Positions 31,683 through 32,558 of a stretch of DNA of 32,558 nt are shown one piece after another. Each line of letters starts with the position of its first letter. Within the stretch, counting starts at the first letter, position 1. This DNA comes from an uncultured Treponema sp. GTDB lineage: Bacteria > Spirochaetota > Spirochaetia > Treponematales > Treponemataceae. The stretch is from contig CAMWWZ010000018.1 of assembly GCA_947178095.1 (NCBI GenBank), positions 1 to 32,558 on the forward strand, in the 5' to 3' direction. The position numbers were made by a program, and so were the translations under genes. Under the pieces are notes generated by a model, which had not been told where the DNA came from, did no database searches, and worked only from the letters and a program-made list of their open reading frames with translations.

Positions 31683-32444
31683 ATGACGCACATAAAAATC
31701 ATTCATGAGCCGAATGCGCTTGAGCCTTTTTTGGTTTTGGAGAAGCCCGCAGGCGTTCCGAGCGCGCCGCTTTTCGCAGGCGACACGCAAAACGCGCTTT
31801 TCGAGGCGGAAACGCTTTTTCCGCAGATTCATTCCGTTCGCGGAAAAAAGGAAATTGAAGCGGGGCTTTTGCACAGAATCGACACGCAGACGCGCGGGCT
31901 TCTTTTGCTCGCCGCAAGCCAGGAATTCTACGACCATATTATTTTATCGCAAGAGCGCGGCGAGTTCGTAAAGACATATTTTGCCGAATGCGCTTGCGAT
32001 AAGGAAAACGCTGCGAAACTCGGAGGCTTTCCTTTCATGCCAGAAATTTGCGATACGAATTTCGGACAATCGCAAACAGTTTCGTCGTACTTTAGATTTT
32101 ACGGCGAGGGCAGAAGGGAAGTGCGCCCTGTGCTTGAAGGAGGCTCGAAATTTGCGATAAAAAAACTCGGCGCGAAAAAGACTTATTCCACGCAAATCGA
32201 AATTTTAAGTTGCGATAAAAATTCCGCGAAAATAAAATGCAAGATAAAAAAAGGATTTCGCCACCAAGTTCGATGTCATTTGGCGTGGCTCGGCTTTCCG
32301 GTTTTGTGCGACGCGATTTACAACCATGATTTTCGCTCGCGCGGAGATGAAATGGAAATGCGCTTTTTCGCGGCAGGGCTTGAATTCCCCGACTTGCATT
32401 CGCGGAAAGTGTTTAAATTTGAGATGAGTGTGATGGAGAGTTGA
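31683..32444 (+). CDS. RluA-family pseudouridine synthase, short form without S4 domain
   Basis: The 253-residue protein is a single catalytic domain of the RluA family. LLHRIDTQTRGLLLLA carries the catalytic D67, and KKGFRHQVRCHLAWLGFPVL is motif III. There is no S4 domain, as in RluA/TruC-like enzymes that modify 23S rRNA or tRNA. The exact target cannot be read from the sequence. GAGG lies about 8 bases before the ATG. It contains four exact TTGCGATAA copies. It lies 50 bases after a repeat element, so it may be separated from the rluD-type gene. Confidence 0.85.
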   Translation: MTHIKIIHEPNALEPFLVLEKPAGVPSAPLFAGDTQNALFEAETLFPQIHSVRGKKEIEAGLLHRIDTQTRGLLLLAASQEFYDHIILSQERGEFVKTYFAECACDKENAAKLGGFPFMPEICDTNFGQSQTVSSYFRFYGEGRREVRPVLEGGSKFAIKKLGAKKTYSTQIEILSCDKNSAKIKCKIKKGFRHQVRCHLAWLGFPVLCDAIYNHDFRSRGDEMEMRFFAAGLEFPDLHSRKVFKFEMSVMES

Positions 32445-32522
32445 AGAGCGCGCTTGTGATGGAGGCAGGCGTTATGCTCGAAATATATTAGTCCAAATTC
32501 AGCTGTAATTAAAGCAGTAAAC

Positions 32523-32539
32523 CACCGGCTATGCCGGTG
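32523..32539. terminator. GC-rich hairpin at the window edge
   Basis: CACCGGC and GCCGGTG form a perfect 7-bp stem around TAT. No T-tract follows on the plus strand; on the minus strand TTTACTG follows. It could terminate transcription inefficiently, or be the subterminal hairpin of an IS200/IS605-type element that lies beyond the window. The remaining bases (32445-32522) hold no gene that I can support. Confidence 0.3.
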
Positions 32540-32558
32540 AGACTGTCAAAGTTATACA

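Larger units (their letters stand above)
10328..32218. repeat. dispersed 9-mer TTGCGATAA (19 exact copies)
   Basis: Exact copies on either strand start at 10328, 10529, 21704, 21915, 21957, 22017, 22049, 27300, 27532, 27641, 27799, 27998, 28362, 30362, 31004, 31944, 31994, 32152 and 32210. Near copies ending TAT or TAG occur at further sites. They fall in three clusters (10.3-10.5, 21.7-22.1 and 27.3-32.2 kb), mostly inside genes and in different reading frames. The flanks favour a pyrimidine before and A or G after. This is a feature of the DNA word rather than of one protein motif. Confidence 0.75.

Noticed and set aside
10328..32218. TTATCGCAA copies as DnaA boxes or an origin
   Set aside because: The word differs from TTATCCACA at three positions, and copies are spread through genes over 22 kb. 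No dnaA or dnaN is nearby.

Overview
This window is bacterial chromosome. It most resembles a spirochaete, probably a Treponema relative. That is an inference from short lipoprotein signal peptides ending in loose lipoboxes (FFSC, LISC, FAGC), many envelope proteins without catalytic residues, tRNA genes without encoded CCA, and AT-rich third positions with frequent TTCGCG and GCGAAA words. No 16S gene is present, so the genus cannot be fixed from here.

Layout. (1) 134-506: promoter, tRNA-His, tRNA-Arg and tRNA-Lys, then a terminator. (2) 650-1516: a LysM protein with a catalytically dead M23 domain; it converges, across a 309-base repeat-filled gap, on a minus-strand group of a DnaQ-like exonuclease, two phosphohexomutases, a second dead M23-like protein and a membrane-anchored propeller-like protein (1826-8027). 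(3) dacA (8109-9563) has its own promoter. (4) 9635-23796 is a long minus-strand block. In transcription order it holds a helical-repeat exported protein, a TPR lipoprotein, an exported unknown protein, a TolC-type channel, a lipoprotein membrane fusion protein, two Ig-like lipoproteins and two different RND pump subunits. (5) A dCMP deaminase (plus) converges on thrC and an upstream lipoprotein gene (minus). (6) 27058-32444, plus strand: alr, rsmA, yggS, a small membrane protein gene, an rluD-type gene and a second RluA-family pseudouridine synthase.

How the genes work together. dacA, alr, the dead M23 proteins and the sugar-phosphate mutases all bear on cell-wall or envelope building. The RND block reads as one tripartite export machine with a dedicated set of lipoproteins. 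The 3' block mixes PLP enzymes with rRNA modification enzymes.

The most unusual signals are not single genes. First, a 74-78 bp AT-rich element with inverted ends (CTAGAAA...TTTCTAG) occurs at three places: after alr, after the rluD gene, and as three tandem 78-bp units read in frame inside one RND pump gene. Second, the 9-mer TTGCGATAA occurs 19 times on either strand and in several reading frames, where less than one copy would be expected. Third, several genes (alr, rsmA, yggS, dacA, the propeller gene) have promoter-like hexamers that would start the transcript within about 10 bases of the start codon, with no Shine-Dalgarno site. All functional calls come from reading motifs by eye; no database search was run.
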